Assembly: GCA_037074765.1 (NCBI GenBank)
Contig: JBAMDO010000572.1
Span: 662,501 to 726,500 of the forward strand
Length of the DNA stretch: 64,000 nt
Direction of reading: 5' to 3'
Source: Mansonella perstans
Taxonomy: Eukaryota; Nematoda; Chromadorea; Rhabditida; Onchocercidae
Shown: positions 50,596-62,828 of the stretch, piece after piece
Numbering within the stretch: position 1 is the stretch's first letter
Layout of the letters: every line of letters begins with the position of its first letter
The notes under the pieces: generated by a model
Told to the model about the DNA's origin: nothing
Seen by the model: only the letters and a program-made list of their open reading frames with translations
Database searches by the model: none
Made by a program: the position numbers and the translations under genes

Positions 50596-51766
50596 ATGTA
50601 TGCTAGTAAGATTCTGATAATATTAACAAGTATATTGCCTGTTTTTGGAATCCAGACAAATCCAGTTTCAATTCCCAAAGGACAAAAACATGGGAATATT
50701 GTTATTGCTGCTGTGATTTCAACACCACTTTTGCCCGATATAGACGGTTTCGGTGTTTGTGAATTAGAAGGTTTCGATTTGAATCCAACTGGTCCACTTG
50801 TACCATGTAGTTTTCTTGATGAAAGGTTTGATAAGTTTAAATCATAGAGATTCTGTGATGTTTTGTCTTCTATTTTGCGCTATGGAAGCTGAATTTTTTG
50901 ATTTAAATAAATACAAAATCAGATATATGCTATTACTTGTAAGAGAAGAAGAGTTAGAGTTTTAGATTTATAAGAGAAGTTGAATTTTTTTAGATTTATA
51001 TAATGGTGTAGTTAGAATGATACTTTTTCAGGTGGATTGATTGCGAGGAGCCAGTGGATGTATCATCCATACCTGAAGCTAATAATATGAAGGTAAACTG
51101 TTCAATATATAAGATTCATCCAGAAATTTGATTTGTTTAATGATATACATGTTATGTAGAGTTCATTATCATTATTATATTTTTCAGATGGATGGTGCAT
51201 GCCTAACATGGGGTGGCACACGTTATGAAAACGTGGAGCGAACAAATGTAACCTGTCGAGTATTGCCGTGCATCGAGTGTCGTGGCCAACGTACTTTTCT
51301 CAAAAAAGTACCTTGTATTAAGTACGCCTTATTTTAGTTAATTTTCTTTCAAGATGGCTAATTTACATACTCCTAGTTTTTATTTTGTTTTAATTTTTTC
51401 CAAAAAGAATTTTATAATCCTTTCTTGCCACCAAAATATACTTACAAAAGCTCTAATCTGGCAATTATTCCACGATGACGTTAATTTCGGAAATACCTTA
51501 ATTGGAATTCTTTTCCCAACATCACTGATCTTTACATCTATATGCATTTCAGATATACCGGTCATTATTTTCTGTCAACGCTGCTGTATTCATTGTTCTT
51601 AGGAATTTTGGCCGTAGATCGTTTCTGTCTTGGATATTCAGCTATAGCAGTTGGTAAATTAATGACTCTTGGTGGTTTGGGATTATGGTGGATTGTCGAT
51701 ATATTTTTATTGATCACGGGTAATTTGTTACCTGCGGATGGGTCTAACTGGCAGCCATATTATTAA
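50596..51766 (+). CDS. TM2D2: TM2 domain-containing protein 2 (4 exons)
   Basis: Membrane protein of the TM2D family; in flies TM2D proteins act together and are linked to Notch signalling and phagocytosis (established knowledge for orthologues). Exons 50596-50825, 51032-51092, 51188-51321 and 51553-51766; phases close to 212 residues. Features in order: signal peptide ([13 protein letters not shown]), Cys-rich ectodomain with [17 protein letters not shown] and [14 protein letters not shown], the linker [20 protein letters not shown], then two transmembrane helices separated by the DRF-type turn ([20 protein letters not shown]), ending DGSNWQPYY. The ectodomain pattern is that of TM2D2, not TM2D1 or TM2D3. 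Last of the four co-directional genes. AATAAA at 51955-51960. Confidence 0.96.
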
Positions 51767-52984
51767 GATTATTTGGTAAATTTTTTGCTATAAAAATGTA
51801 CATTTGTAATTAAGAAATGAATGTTTTTTTGTTAACACTTATTTATTGTTCATTTGCAAACAGTCATTAGAAGCATTGTTCAAGAAGGAAGAATCTTGAT
51901 TGGTAAGAATTGCCTCACATTCCATCCTTTTTGTTCGATTTAGATCATTATTTCAATAAATTATGTTTTTTTTTTTTTTTTTTTTCTGGCGGGTTGTATT
52001 TTACTAACGTTTGATTTGATTATGCGCAGTTATTTTCTGGGTTTTAATTGCAGTTTCATTTTGAATCATTTAGTCTAGTAAAAAATTAAGTTTACTTCTT
52101 TTAATTGATTTTAGTTATCACTGAACTCAATAGTGATCAATAGTAAGAAGCGTTGCAAAAAGTATTAATGATGTTATGGGTTCCAAAGCACTTTATGCTA
52201 ACAATCTTCCTTGTGATATCTGACGATATCATAGTTCTGTAAATAAATTTATGTACTTATTTGTGGATTTTATTGTAATTCCTGTATATATATTAATTTT
52301 AAAGAAAAAAAACTTCATGCAGATTCACTTCTACCATAACATAAGCTTCTATGAATAGTTATACATTCGTTCAATGATAAAAACAGAAACTACAAGTTTT
52401 GAAAAAATGGTCCTTAAAAGATTAAGCTTTATAGATATTACAGTATAATTGTACAGAGTAGTTAAAATGAATAGATTTTATTTCAGTGTTCAATATTTTA
52501 CATTAAACTTTGTCATATATCAATTTGAGCAGCACCGTATCGACGATATTTGAAGTAGCATATTGTTACAGTCTGATGCTGACATCTGACAGTAGAAAAT
52601 TTCAAATATATAGATGATTTGCTGTTAATCATCAAAAGAAATTCTTGAGTCTTGTAGATGAGCACTGCTGAAGTTCTTCATTCAGTTTTTGCTGTATACT
52701 AATTACATATGCATCAAAGTTCTTCGTTGAATTTTATGGATCATGCTTTATTGAATTGAAAAGATGATATGGAGTAAGTAATGTTATACTACACATCGCA
52801 ATTACCCATATTCATTAGTACTGAAGATTTAGGAGATTTTTTCGCTCAGAAATACTTTCGAATAGGTGCATGGTAGAAACTATTTTTGGAAAATAAAATT
52901 GATACATATAATAAATACACTTATCCATATTTTTCTGATGATTGATAAATAATCGTTGGAAATAAAAAAAGAAAGGTGCAAATA

Positions 52985-53041
52985 TTTTAAAGGTAAATTT
53001 GTTTTTTTTTTTTAAATTTTTTTTTTTTTTAAAGGTAAATT
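52985..53041. repeat. T-tract flanked by 14-bp direct repeats
   Basis: The sequence tttaaaggtaaatt occurs on both sides of a ~30-base T-rich tract (interrupted by aaa). On the minus strand this reads as a poly(A) flanked by a target-site-duplication-like repeat, with no other insert. Confidence 0.75.
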
Positions 53042-53711
53042 AGGACTATTTTGCAAAAGAATTTCTTGTTCCCGAAATCCAAACTTTGTCATTACTTGGC
53101 TTGATATTCTCAATGAAAATTTAAATGTTTCCAAATGATGATTACTATAATTTACGAAGTTTATGTTCCCTATACGCAGTAAAATTGTTTTTGACTCTCG
53201 GATGACATCGTTTTGTTACCTCAGCAGTTGGATCCTCTCATAATCTGTTCACCTAAATCACTGATATCATTAGTAAGTAATTGATATTTATGATCATAGC
53301 CTCCCTGCATGACTGATAATGAGATGGATTTACAAGCAAGACGATTTTTATCATGTCCTAGCATTTAGATCCATTTATATATTTTCCCGAGAAAAATAAC
53401 TTGGTACATAGAAGCTTAAAATGTTTAGAGCTTAAAATTTATATTTCTAAAAAAATTCTCACAAAATCACAGGCTCAGTACTCCGTAACATTAGCAAAAG
53501 TTAAAATAATCTTTCAATCATCGAAAACGTAATCAGTGGAATGAGGATCACAAGTGCAACAAGTTCGAGGATCTGGCAACAAATGCAAGTTGAAAGTGAA
53601 AAAACTTGAATGAATTTAAAGAAAACGATTATAGTGAAGAAGATTGAGAAATCAAATTCCATTATTTCTATTTTTTATTTCTTATGTAAAATTTGCAGTT
53701 AATTAATTGCG

Positions 53712-53880
53712 ATGTGGGCTCAAAATCAAATCACTTTCTTCTCAGTCTCTTTAGCTGTATGTCTTAAAACAACTGATGCAGTTGCTGAATTAGATGCTGA
53801 TTCTAAGTAGAATAGTTGTGACTATTACTGGAATGATCCTAACTGTAGTATCATAAGTAGAATCAAGGATCGATGGAACA
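53712..53880 (+). pseudogene. possible broken small secreted protein
   Basis: Behind an acceptor (aatttgcag ending at 53699) a frame starts MWAQNQITFFSVSLAVCLKT, looks like a signal peptide, and runs to DADSK, where a TAG (53808-53810) interrupts. The same frame continues NSCDYYWNDPNCSIISRIKD, which is protein-like. It is either a pseudogene, a very short peptide, or chance. No family is recognised. Confidence 0.25.
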
Positions 53881-54240
53881 TGAGGTATTTGATCATCCAG
53901 GAATTTTGTTTGAATTTGAAACTTTTATCATTTCAACGATTGCACAATTATTTGCTTATTTCTATCTTATAATAATGATACCAATCATCTCAAGCTATTT
54001 ATTATCTGGATCATAGATTAATAATATGCTCTGTAATGTGTGCTATAAAAATACTTTTACTCCTGAGAGGTAAATAAGTTAACTCTCAAGACGTGGAAAT
54101 GAATTTCTCATTAAGAATTACGATATAGTGAATGAACTAACATGCTTCATAGCATACATAACATAGTAAAAGTTACAATTATTCAAGACAGAATTCTATT
54201 GAGATGAAAGTAAGAAGATTTTATTTCAAAGTTGTCGAGA

Positions 54241-54591
54241 TTAAAATGCTATTTCTGTTCTTTTTTGTATTACTGCTCTCAGTGCACATATTTTGAAGGT
54301 TGACGTTCTTTGCAAGTCGTAGTAACATCTCCAAATATACTATTTGTTAGCACATTCGGTAAATGGATCTTGAATACTCTGATATTTCTTGCATCCTAAG
54401 TTTTCAATCTTTCCTACGATATATTTTTGGCAAAGACATTTCTGTGTATGCAGTTCGAGTAACTAACTGGTACTCTTCGACTCTTACTACCTTGTAAGGA
54501 ACAATAATCTTGGCCACTCGTGAGCTGTCACTGCAGTAACATGATATAAATGTTATGAGCTGAAGTAATGTGAAACTGAGCAGTAGTTCAT
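54241..54591 (-). pseudogene. decayed cysteine-rich secreted-protein gene
   Basis: The minus strand carries fragments that read as one secreted protein across different frames. Frame A gives a signal-like LLLSFTLLQLITFISCYC, then SDSSRVAKIIVPYKVVRVEE and YQLVTRT. About 54440 the coherent reading moves to another frame: QKCLCQKYIVGKIENLGCKK, then YQSIQDPFTECANK. A TAG at 54342-54340 follows, after which the frame goes on YIWRCYYDLQRTSTFKICAL to a stop at 54241. The only upstream ATG (54591) is out of frame with A by one base. So at least two frameshifts and one stop separate an otherwise plausible product. Cys spacing suggests a disulphide-rich secreted domain; the family is not identified. 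Confidence 0.6.
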
Positions 54592-54744
54592 AATTAAATT
54601 CAAATAGTACTACAAATCAGCACAAATGCGTTACTTAAATGTTTTCAATATACTGCCAATAAATTTGGTATTTAAAATATCATTCTTTAAATTTTGGAGT
54701 AATTTCAAGCTTAACATCAAGTTTTCAGCTCTCAGCCATTTGCC

Positions 54745-56178
54745 ATGTTGAAGTCAACAGCAACTGCACGGCTGTTCCACTGCTGCTGCAATAATTCTCT
54801 CAACTGTTCCACTTCTCGACCTTCTGTACTTCCACTATTACTTTCATTACTAATCTGGCTCAACCTATTTCTTCTAGCTTCAGCTACACAAAAATTCACC
54901 TCTAATAAACTACAATCAGAGCCACGATCATTAGATACCGAACAGTGTCAAACTGATATTCCTGGTGACTGCAATCCATATTCATGTCGTGGTACTTGTG
55001 AGGGACGATATGTTCGATTTTGGGTTAACAAACTAAAAGTTGACCGAACTATGAAAAGTTGTCAGTGCATGCAGGTAAGGTCAAATAAATTATTTTTTAT
55101 ATATTTAGTAAGTGAAATAAAAGAATTTAAAGCCATTTTTCTAAATCCTGAGATTTGCGGGAATCGCAGTACTTTCGGAACTTGAAGAGGTAGCAGTATT
55201 TTCGAGCCATAAAGAAGTGCTCAAATATCACTTCCTAGCTTTTTTGAAAATCATTAATTGTTTGAGTATTAAAGCTTTATCATTTTATTTTAATCAGTAA
55301 CATTTTAATTACAAATTAAAGATATATTTTTCTTTTTTGCTTTTCCCTTATTCTTCTACGCTTCCACTACGATAACATTCTGATAACACTCGATCCCAAC
55401 TTACTTTGATCATTTGGACTTGGCTATTTAATGAAACTATAAGACAACCTAAGCATATCTTTTTCTTACTTGTTTTTTAGTTAAACAGGTCACAAAGTAT
55501 TTACACAAATTCTTTTCCGGTGTTCATAGAGAGATTTTGATTCTCCACCAATTTTCGGTGATTGATCACTTTTAATTGTTGTGGTGAGAGATCAGGATAA
55601 AATCTTTTGGTGCCTTTCCGTTTGTTTTTAAGTCTCATATGTCCGAATCTGCCTCATTTTTTTTTTCGTCCATTGTTGCAGCTAATAATTGCTCCATATT
55701 TACATCTTACAGAAACATAAAATTTTTTTGTGATGAATTAAGAAATCCTTTTATTCACATTCTTCTTTCTCCTTATAACTTACTGTAAAGAATATTTTTT
55801 GGAAACATTATTTTGGAAATTAAAACTATATAATAATACTCTCAGGAATCAATGTGTAGTTTAATTGGGATGGATGCATACGCCGGTTGTCGAACTTATG
55901 CTACGCTGTCAACAGCAGCTCAACGATTCATTCGATTGTGGACTATTAGCGATGCCGAAAAGTTGGATAAACGATCTTCACTTTTTGCTTTGCATTCTGA
56001 TCGTTCCTGGGACAGGTTGCGACATAAGCAACTCCTTAAGGCTAATTCCAGATTTTGCTGTCGCACAACTAATTTCTCGAATTCTATTATTTTTCGCTAC
56101 TCATCGTTGTCAATGTTATTACCTGTTTCATTCTTCATATTTCTTAAATTTACTTTCCAGACTTTTCAATTATTATAA
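54745..56178 (+). CDS. secreted cysteine-containing protein, unknown (2 exons modelled)
   Basis: Exon 1 (54745-55074) and exon 2 (55846-56178) join in phase 0, giving 220 residues if the frame is followed to its stop. After ~25 N-terminal residues rich in Cys/Ser there is a hydrophobic stretch (LPLLLSLLIWLNLFLLASA), likely a signal peptide, then a Cys module: QCQTDIPGDCNPYSCRGTCE, KSCQCMQ | ESMCSLIGMDAYAGCRTY. The family is unknown to me. The last ~35 residues are low-complexity and the true gene may instead use the donor at about 56015 (gacag|gttgcg) with further exons not found. The start is the first ATG after acceptor gttttcag. It lies 153 bp from the decayed minus-strand pseudogene, with no evident sequence relationship. 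Confidence 0.6.
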
Positions 56179-57580
56179 GATGCCACTTGAAAGACGCAAT
56201 TTAATTGAGTAAAAAAAGTAATATTTAGTCTGAGAAGTAAGTCTGAGAAGTGAGAAGTAAGTCTGAGAAGTTTAAGTCTGAGAAGTAAATTTGAAAAGTA
56301 AATTATTGTATATTTATCTTCAATACAATTATGGCACTGATTTGGGCGACCATACGATTGTAGTAAAACTTAGCTGCTAAGTACTTTTTTCATTATTCAA
56401 TTATTATTTAGAAAAACATCAATTCAAATGAATGAAAAAAACTACTTGATTATGGAGAAACTTAGATACTAAAAGTACTAAGTAAGATATGCTGGGAAAT
56501 TCAAGCCTTTTATTAACCTTTGAGCTCTCGTTTTTACTGTCATACTATTACCTTACACACGAATAATTTTAGCACTGGTATTCGCATTCGGTCTTTCAAC
56601 GACTGTCTACAACGTGTCTAATGTGACCTCACTTATTTCTTGCAATATATTATTTCAATTTCATTGTCGAATATTCTGAAATAGGAAAGCGCGGACATCG
56701 ATAAAGATTTTATCGAAAATCCAAAGTGTATGTTTGAGGAACAGAAAGTCTTGAAAGGTTTTAAAGATCTATTTTATGGGAACTTCACTCGGTTTTGTAG
56801 ATAGATTACTGGGATTTTCTGGGTTTCCATTAAGAGAGAGTTAATTATGGGATTATATGAATCTGAATAGTTTAAAAATTACAGAAAATTTTGGACAGAT
56901 TTCAGGTTTTGCGCGAAATCTTTCCTGGGTGAATAGTTGCTTCAGTTTTACTGAGATTGCCCTAGCTTTCAAAAAAACTCTTTCTTGTTTTTAAAGTTGC
57001 AATAAAATCGGAAGTGTAAAGAATTGTCTATAAATATTGCTGGATGTTAATGCGAATAAGCGAATAAGAAAATGTAGCGCACAGAAACAAGCACTGTCTA
57101 ATATAATACATAAGCGAAAAAAAATCAGCAATTCGGAACGTGATAGTATGCAATGCATAAAATTGAATGTACGTTGACCTTTGTTTCAGGTTGAATTGCA
57201 AAGATTAGCCAGCGAAGTTTTCTAGAGACTATCTGGAAGTTAAATTCAAAGTTTTCATCAGCTAATCATCCTAATTCAAACTTAGATAAAGATCAGAAAC
57301 ATGAAATTCAATCATCATCACTTTAATTGTTTGTACTTTTTCTCACATCCGGAAAATTAATAAATCATTTTTCAAGATTTCCAGCGAACGATTATCTTAT
57401 TTAACTAGAATACCTGTAAAATTCGATACTTGGGCAAATTAAATGATGAGCGTAAATTGAAATTTCAACTTTGCAAATTTTGAAAAACTATATATAAATC
57501 AGATATGAATTTTTTTAAATAGACAACTAAATAAATAATTCGAAAAGGTTTTGGATAAAACTGTATTTGCTGGAAATGCA
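56179..57580. other. convergent intergenic region
   Basis: 1.4 kb between the secreted-protein gene (+) and unc-25 (-) 3' ends. It has a small repeat of aagtctgagaagt (56226-56300) and otherwise no visible feature. Confidence 0.5.
56226..56300. repeat. short repeat of (t)aagtctgagaag
   Basis: The motif gtctgagaagt occurs four times in about 75 bp (spacing 10-20 bases), grading into ttgaaaagtaaatt. It is a small imperfect tandem array, possibly in a 3' UTR. Confidence 0.75.
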
Positions 57581-60500
57581 TTAAAGATTACTACCAATAA
57601 CTACAATCTCTCTAATTAGAAAATCAAGATCTTCTTTAGTGATTGCTTGATTTGAAATAATCATTCGGAAGAAATTCGGTCTCTGCTTGTCCGGTTGATA
57701 ACCAACCATTGTTGTCCCACGTTCCATCATTTTTGCTTTGATTTTTGGTGCTATCTACAACAGAAGCAGTTTTAAATATTCGAAATGACTTGCAAAAAAA
57801 GAAATAGAATTGGAATTGGAAAATAGAATTGAAATTGAAAATAATTTATTGCTTAGTAGAATGGAGGCTGTTTCAGTATAGTGATATTTCCTTCTATACA
57901 AATTTTCATTAGAAATTTTTCAAGTAGAAGAACATTAGTCAATCAAAAAAAAAAAAAAAAAAAAAAAATTAGTCAATCCAATTTCAATTGTTGATGATTA
58001 GATGGAAGCTAGATTTCAGCTGCTAAGCAATTTTCACAGTTAAAAAATATTATTGATAAATCTTCTTTAATCAAAAGAAATATTGTTATTTCCGTGAAGA
58101 AAATAGATTGAATGAAGTTACAGCAACAGCAATAGTGATTAGATTAAAAAAAGAAGAGGAAAACTCAGATAAGTTGGAGAATGGGGAAATAAACGATAGC
58201 AATCATGTGAGATACTGTATTTTTAATGCATCAGTTATCAATAATGCATTAACTGTTGTTAATGAAACGTTTAAGTAGGTTTAAATAAGTTCCCTGAAAT
58301 CCAGAAATAGACCCATAAGTAAAATTAAAAAACCTTTTCTAATCGAGCATTTCGTTCAGCTTTTTCCACATTCCGAAGATTTGGCGGTATATACCAAAAG
58401 CAGACGTTTAAAAATTCCGGCTGTACAAAATAAAAAATTTACTGCAGGAGAATCATCGAACCTGTCAGTGTTGATTAAAAAGATAAAAAAGTAAAGTAAT
58501 ACTTGGGCCTACGTACTCAGCAAAGTTGCTAAGTTTAAAAAAGTTCCGCGTATTAATTACTGCTTTCAGAAACTTTTCCGCTGAAAAAATCTTGTCAGTT
58601 TGCTTTTTCAGAGCGGTAGATTTTGGAAAAAAAAGTAATTGCCACTCACTGGATCAACAACCAATTCATAACCCTCAGTTTCACGGATTCGAGCTGTAAA
58701 GTATGCTGTCAGATCCATTAAGCGATTGATTTGCCGACGATATCCCATCATACCCTTAATTTGAAACAGCTTTTGGTTTATCATACCATTCCTCGCAGTA
58801 TAGGCAAGAAAAATTGCATCATTTGTGGTATTTATTCATATTTATTGATATGCATGTTTACAAGTTTTCATACAAGCTTTTCTCGGTCTCAGTCACCCGG
58901 ATGTGCATCAATGCGAATCATTTCACTATGCTTGGTAGTGGCACTTTCATTCTTGTTTTGCTTTGATAACTTGACAAAAATAACTTAAAAACAAGAGAGC
59001 CATTGGAATTGAAAAGTCTCCTTCAAGTTATCACGAAAGTCTTTATTAGATATCATGAAAATCTGGTAAGTCTAATAATGTTATATGTGTACATTTAGTA
59101 TAATATTTCCAAGTGGATGTATGTCAAAATAATATTCTAATGTGAATCGCTTTTTCTGCAAATTACGAATTATATTGCTTAGCGAATGCTTGTCTCTCAT
59201 TATTTTTATGAAAAGTTTCTTTTTCTTTATAAGCAAACCTTTACAGCATTTATTTAAAAATTTTCTTGACTTCGTTAATTTCAGTGTTTTTTTCATTAAA
59301 GAAAGCTTTGAAATTTCAAAATAGTTTCACAGTTGAAAGAAAAAATAGATGCTGACAGCATGATTTACTATGCTGCTGATATTTTGTTTTTGCAACAAAA
59401 AAAAAGTGCAATAATTTGAGATGAGAAGTCGGAAGTCTTTCCATGAATTGTTTCAAGGTTCCTCAAAATTTCACCTAAAGTTTATATTATACTAAACGAT
59501 AGTAACATGAGTTGATCACTCGTTTGCATTAGAAAATAGAAATTTTATCCTATAAATTTAGAGTAAATAAACCTGCAGATCAAATTTTTAGCACAGCGAA
59601 TGAACTGGCATAATACACATTGCTTATTGAAAAATAGTAGGTTTACCTTTGATCTCCACATCAACCAAAGTTTGAAAATATCGTTGTGTCGACCACACTG
59701 CATCGCCTTATCACCAGTGTCAAAACTAACATCGTAGGGTTTATCCTGTTGAAATAAGTAATCGGCTGACATTTGATTAGTTTGAAACAGAAGACCCTGA
59801 ATTTGTTTGAATTAATTTGATTTGCTTTTTTTAAAACGAACTTTCGAAATATCATGTTATTAAATGCTTTATGAATTAATGACCAACTGACAAAAATGTT
59901 TGTTACAGATTTCTGAAATGCACTTCAAATTACAAATTACAAATATGAATTGTCAACTTGACTTACTTCTTGCTTAATGAAACAAGCGCTACACTGTAAC
60001 AACGCTCCCATTAATTTGTGCGGATTCCATGTGATCGAATTAGCTCTTTCTATACCACAAAGTTTATGACGATGCTCCGGTGACAGCAGTAAGCCACCAC
60101 CCCAAGCCGCCTGTAAATCACCAATATCAAATAGAAGTTATTTTGTCAAGTCGTAATAAATTATTTTTTCTTCCAACATAAAAAAAGCAAGATGGTTTGG
60201 AATGTATGTAACTTGGACTAAGTGGGCAGTATTAAATTTCGAACAATACAACAAAATGTATATTACATTTTGTCAGATTCCTAGAAGAGATATTTAGATA
60301 TAACGTCATCAATTCGTAAAATTGAAGTGGAAATTCGATATGTGCAATAATTTTGGACAAAACGAATAAGGTTAAAAAAAATCAAACATCAACATGAAGC
60401 CACAATTTATGACGATCACATATATCTGCTATTTGCGGTATCGGATCCCATGCACCATATACTGTTGTGCCAGCTGTTGCACAAACAAAAAATGGTTCCA

Positions 60501-62828
60501 TTCCTGGAAAAGTTAATTAGCATTTCTTCAGAGTTAAAATTATTGATGTAAAATGAATGCAGTTTGTTATATCACTAACCATGTTTTTTACAATGAATGA
60601 TGCGTTGCTCCAATGCTTCAGGTATCATTCGTCCAGATGGATCAGTCGGAATACTGAAGCAGTTATCGGTGCCAATTCCCATTACAGCTGCTGCCCCTTT
60701 GATTGAGTAATGACTCTACGAAATCAAAGCAAGTTTTGGTATATCAAACTATATCAGTTATTAGCAAAATCGCCAATTAATTGTTTAATGTTGTTCTTAT
60801 TATATTGTGAATTGCTAAAATGATATTTCATTTACATCTTCGGAAGTGAAAATACAAAGAATTGGTAAATCGCTCTGTCCAAGTGGTTTACACCTCGGGA
60901 AGCGTGCATGTCGTGCGGCATTCATCGCATACAGATTTGATATAGCACCGCCTGTAACTCATTCAAGCATACTCTTACATAGATACTGTATTATTGCAGA
61001 TAAATCAACAATTTACTACTGTATGCACAATAGCAATGTTATTTTTCACTTGTTTCCAGTTGTCTAATTTTATTCAATGAAAAAATGGAATAGGTTGGAA
61101 TGTTTTTAAAATTGTTCATTTAATATTTCAATAAATTTTGTCATTGCCTCATATGTCATAAGGCTTAAATAGACAAACAAGCAGTGCAAGGATTGTCGAA
61201 AAGAAAAAATAAGTCTTCATACATTTTTAGTATTTGTTTTTCTTTTTTTAATTTTGATGAAGGAATTCTTGGACAAACATATGTGAGCCAATAAGCTTAT
61301 AGAGTCTTTAGAATGCTTTTCGTTTGTTTTGTTTGAATGCTTTATTTATTTTTTGGTTATATGTAAAAAATTGAACTAAACTTCAGTTCAATTACTGAGC
61401 AGGGAAAGTGAAGAGGTACTGTGCAACCAAAAATTTAGTTCCTCAAAATTAAAAATGAGATATACCGGGAGCAAAAATAGCATCGCTGGTTTCCCAACCT
61501 ATCAGTTCAGCCATTTTCGTCGTGACTTCTTTTTCCATCAAGATAAAAACTGGTGCAATTTCATAGGTGAACCTAGGAAAACGTTCCAAGACTTCACAGT
61601 ATTTGATCCTAATTAATTCTATATAATCTTAATACCTCTAAGAATGATAACAAGATAAACTAATTTAAAATAAATTAGGCCGATAACATAGAAAGAATTA
61701 CTGCAATTAACATGAATTTTTCAAAATTCCTTTCTTTGATAAAATAAATAAACCATTGAGTTTCCCACTTTTTAACTATTAATTTTTATACTTATTCTTT
61801 TATAGGATAAGAAATTGTTAGTATTAATGATGCAAGGTTTATTTTATTTCTATTAGATATGTAAAATGTATACTGAAATCCTACATATTAGTATTTGCAG
61901 TGGCGGTGAGCCATTCGCCAGCCATGGACACAAGATCAAGCCCGCATGATATTTGATTGAAGAAGCGTGGATGTCCGGTTCGAACACCCAACCTCAATAC
62001 TTCTCGACAATCCTAACAAATTTATTAGTTCGCGATAATCAAAACAAATGCTTGGGAAACCTTTTTTTTCCACAATTAGAAATCTCATGGGGAAGACCCG
62101 ATTTATTAAAATTTGCTCCTACGTAATGAAAACAATTCTCATAATATCTGCTTGGAGTCCGTTGCTTACCTGAAGCAACTCTTGTAAAGTACGTGGATTA
62201 TCCGGAATATTTAAATCAATCAGTTTTTGCATTTCGGCTGGATGATGAAAATCCAATACTTTACTTTCCCGTTGGTTTTCGTCCTTGATATATTCTAGGA
62301 GAATTTTGACAACTTCTTCCAGAAATTTCTTTGTACCTTCCCAGTTCCGTTGATTTTGCGGTAACAGTTCTATGAAAAAATACGGACTGGAGTTTTTGAA
62401 ATGATAAAATCCAAAGAGGAATTTGAAATTTTTAAAATAAATACTTAATCTTTGCTTTATACAGTTCAATATTTAAGTAATGCGGTCATTTATAGAAAAA
62501 GCGGTACTTCGGGAATTTCAAAATTTGTCTTCATTATTAGCTCCTTTCATCTAATTCTGCTGTAAATTAAATGATAAAACCCAAAGGACTTGTTTGCCAT
62601 TTGATGAATGCATCAAAATCGAAACTGTAAATTCACAATAAGAATACAAATATCAGGTATGAACGGGAAAAGCGAAAAATGACCTCTCTCATTATTTGAA
62701 TATTCATATGATTTTATCAGATGTCTAATATTGCACTGCTTCAGTATCACGATAAGAAAAAATGGAAAAATACCTGCAGCATAAGTTTTGGTGAGGTTAA
62801 CGGAGGAAGATGTGTTATTGGACTGCAT
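57581..62828 (-). CDS. unc-25: glutamate decarboxylase, UNC-25 type (12 exons)
   Basis: PLP enzyme converting L-glutamate to GABA; in nematodes it is the GABA-neuron enzyme needed for inhibitory motor control (established for C. elegans unc-25). Exons 62828-62774, 62369-62170, 62012-61885, 61572-61466, 60951-60836, 60715-60580, 60503-60388, 60110-59967, 59796-59647, 58754-58650, 58420-58334 and 57754-57581; phases close to 505 residues. Motifs: [94 protein letters not shown] lysine in [18 protein letters not shown] (about Lys318), [18 protein letters not shown] and C-terminal [14 protein letters not shown]. The NPHKLMG context and this loop favour GAD over cysteine-sulfinate decarboxylase. 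The N-terminus is short, as in nematodes. Confidence 0.96.
57934..57979. repeat. A24 tract flanked by 10-11-bp direct repeats (intron of unc-25)
   Basis: attagtcaatc precedes and follows a run of 24 A. The copy after the run merges with its last A. It lies in the intron between the last two unc-25 exons, in the orientation of a plus-strand poly(A). Confidence 0.8.

Larger units (their letters stand above)
51767..54240. other. gene-poor region
   Basis: AT-rich, with T runs at about 51968-51986 and a T-tract flanked by direct repeats at 52985-53041. A signal-peptide-like frame broken by TAG lies at 53712-53810. No intact gene is seen. Confidence 0.5.
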
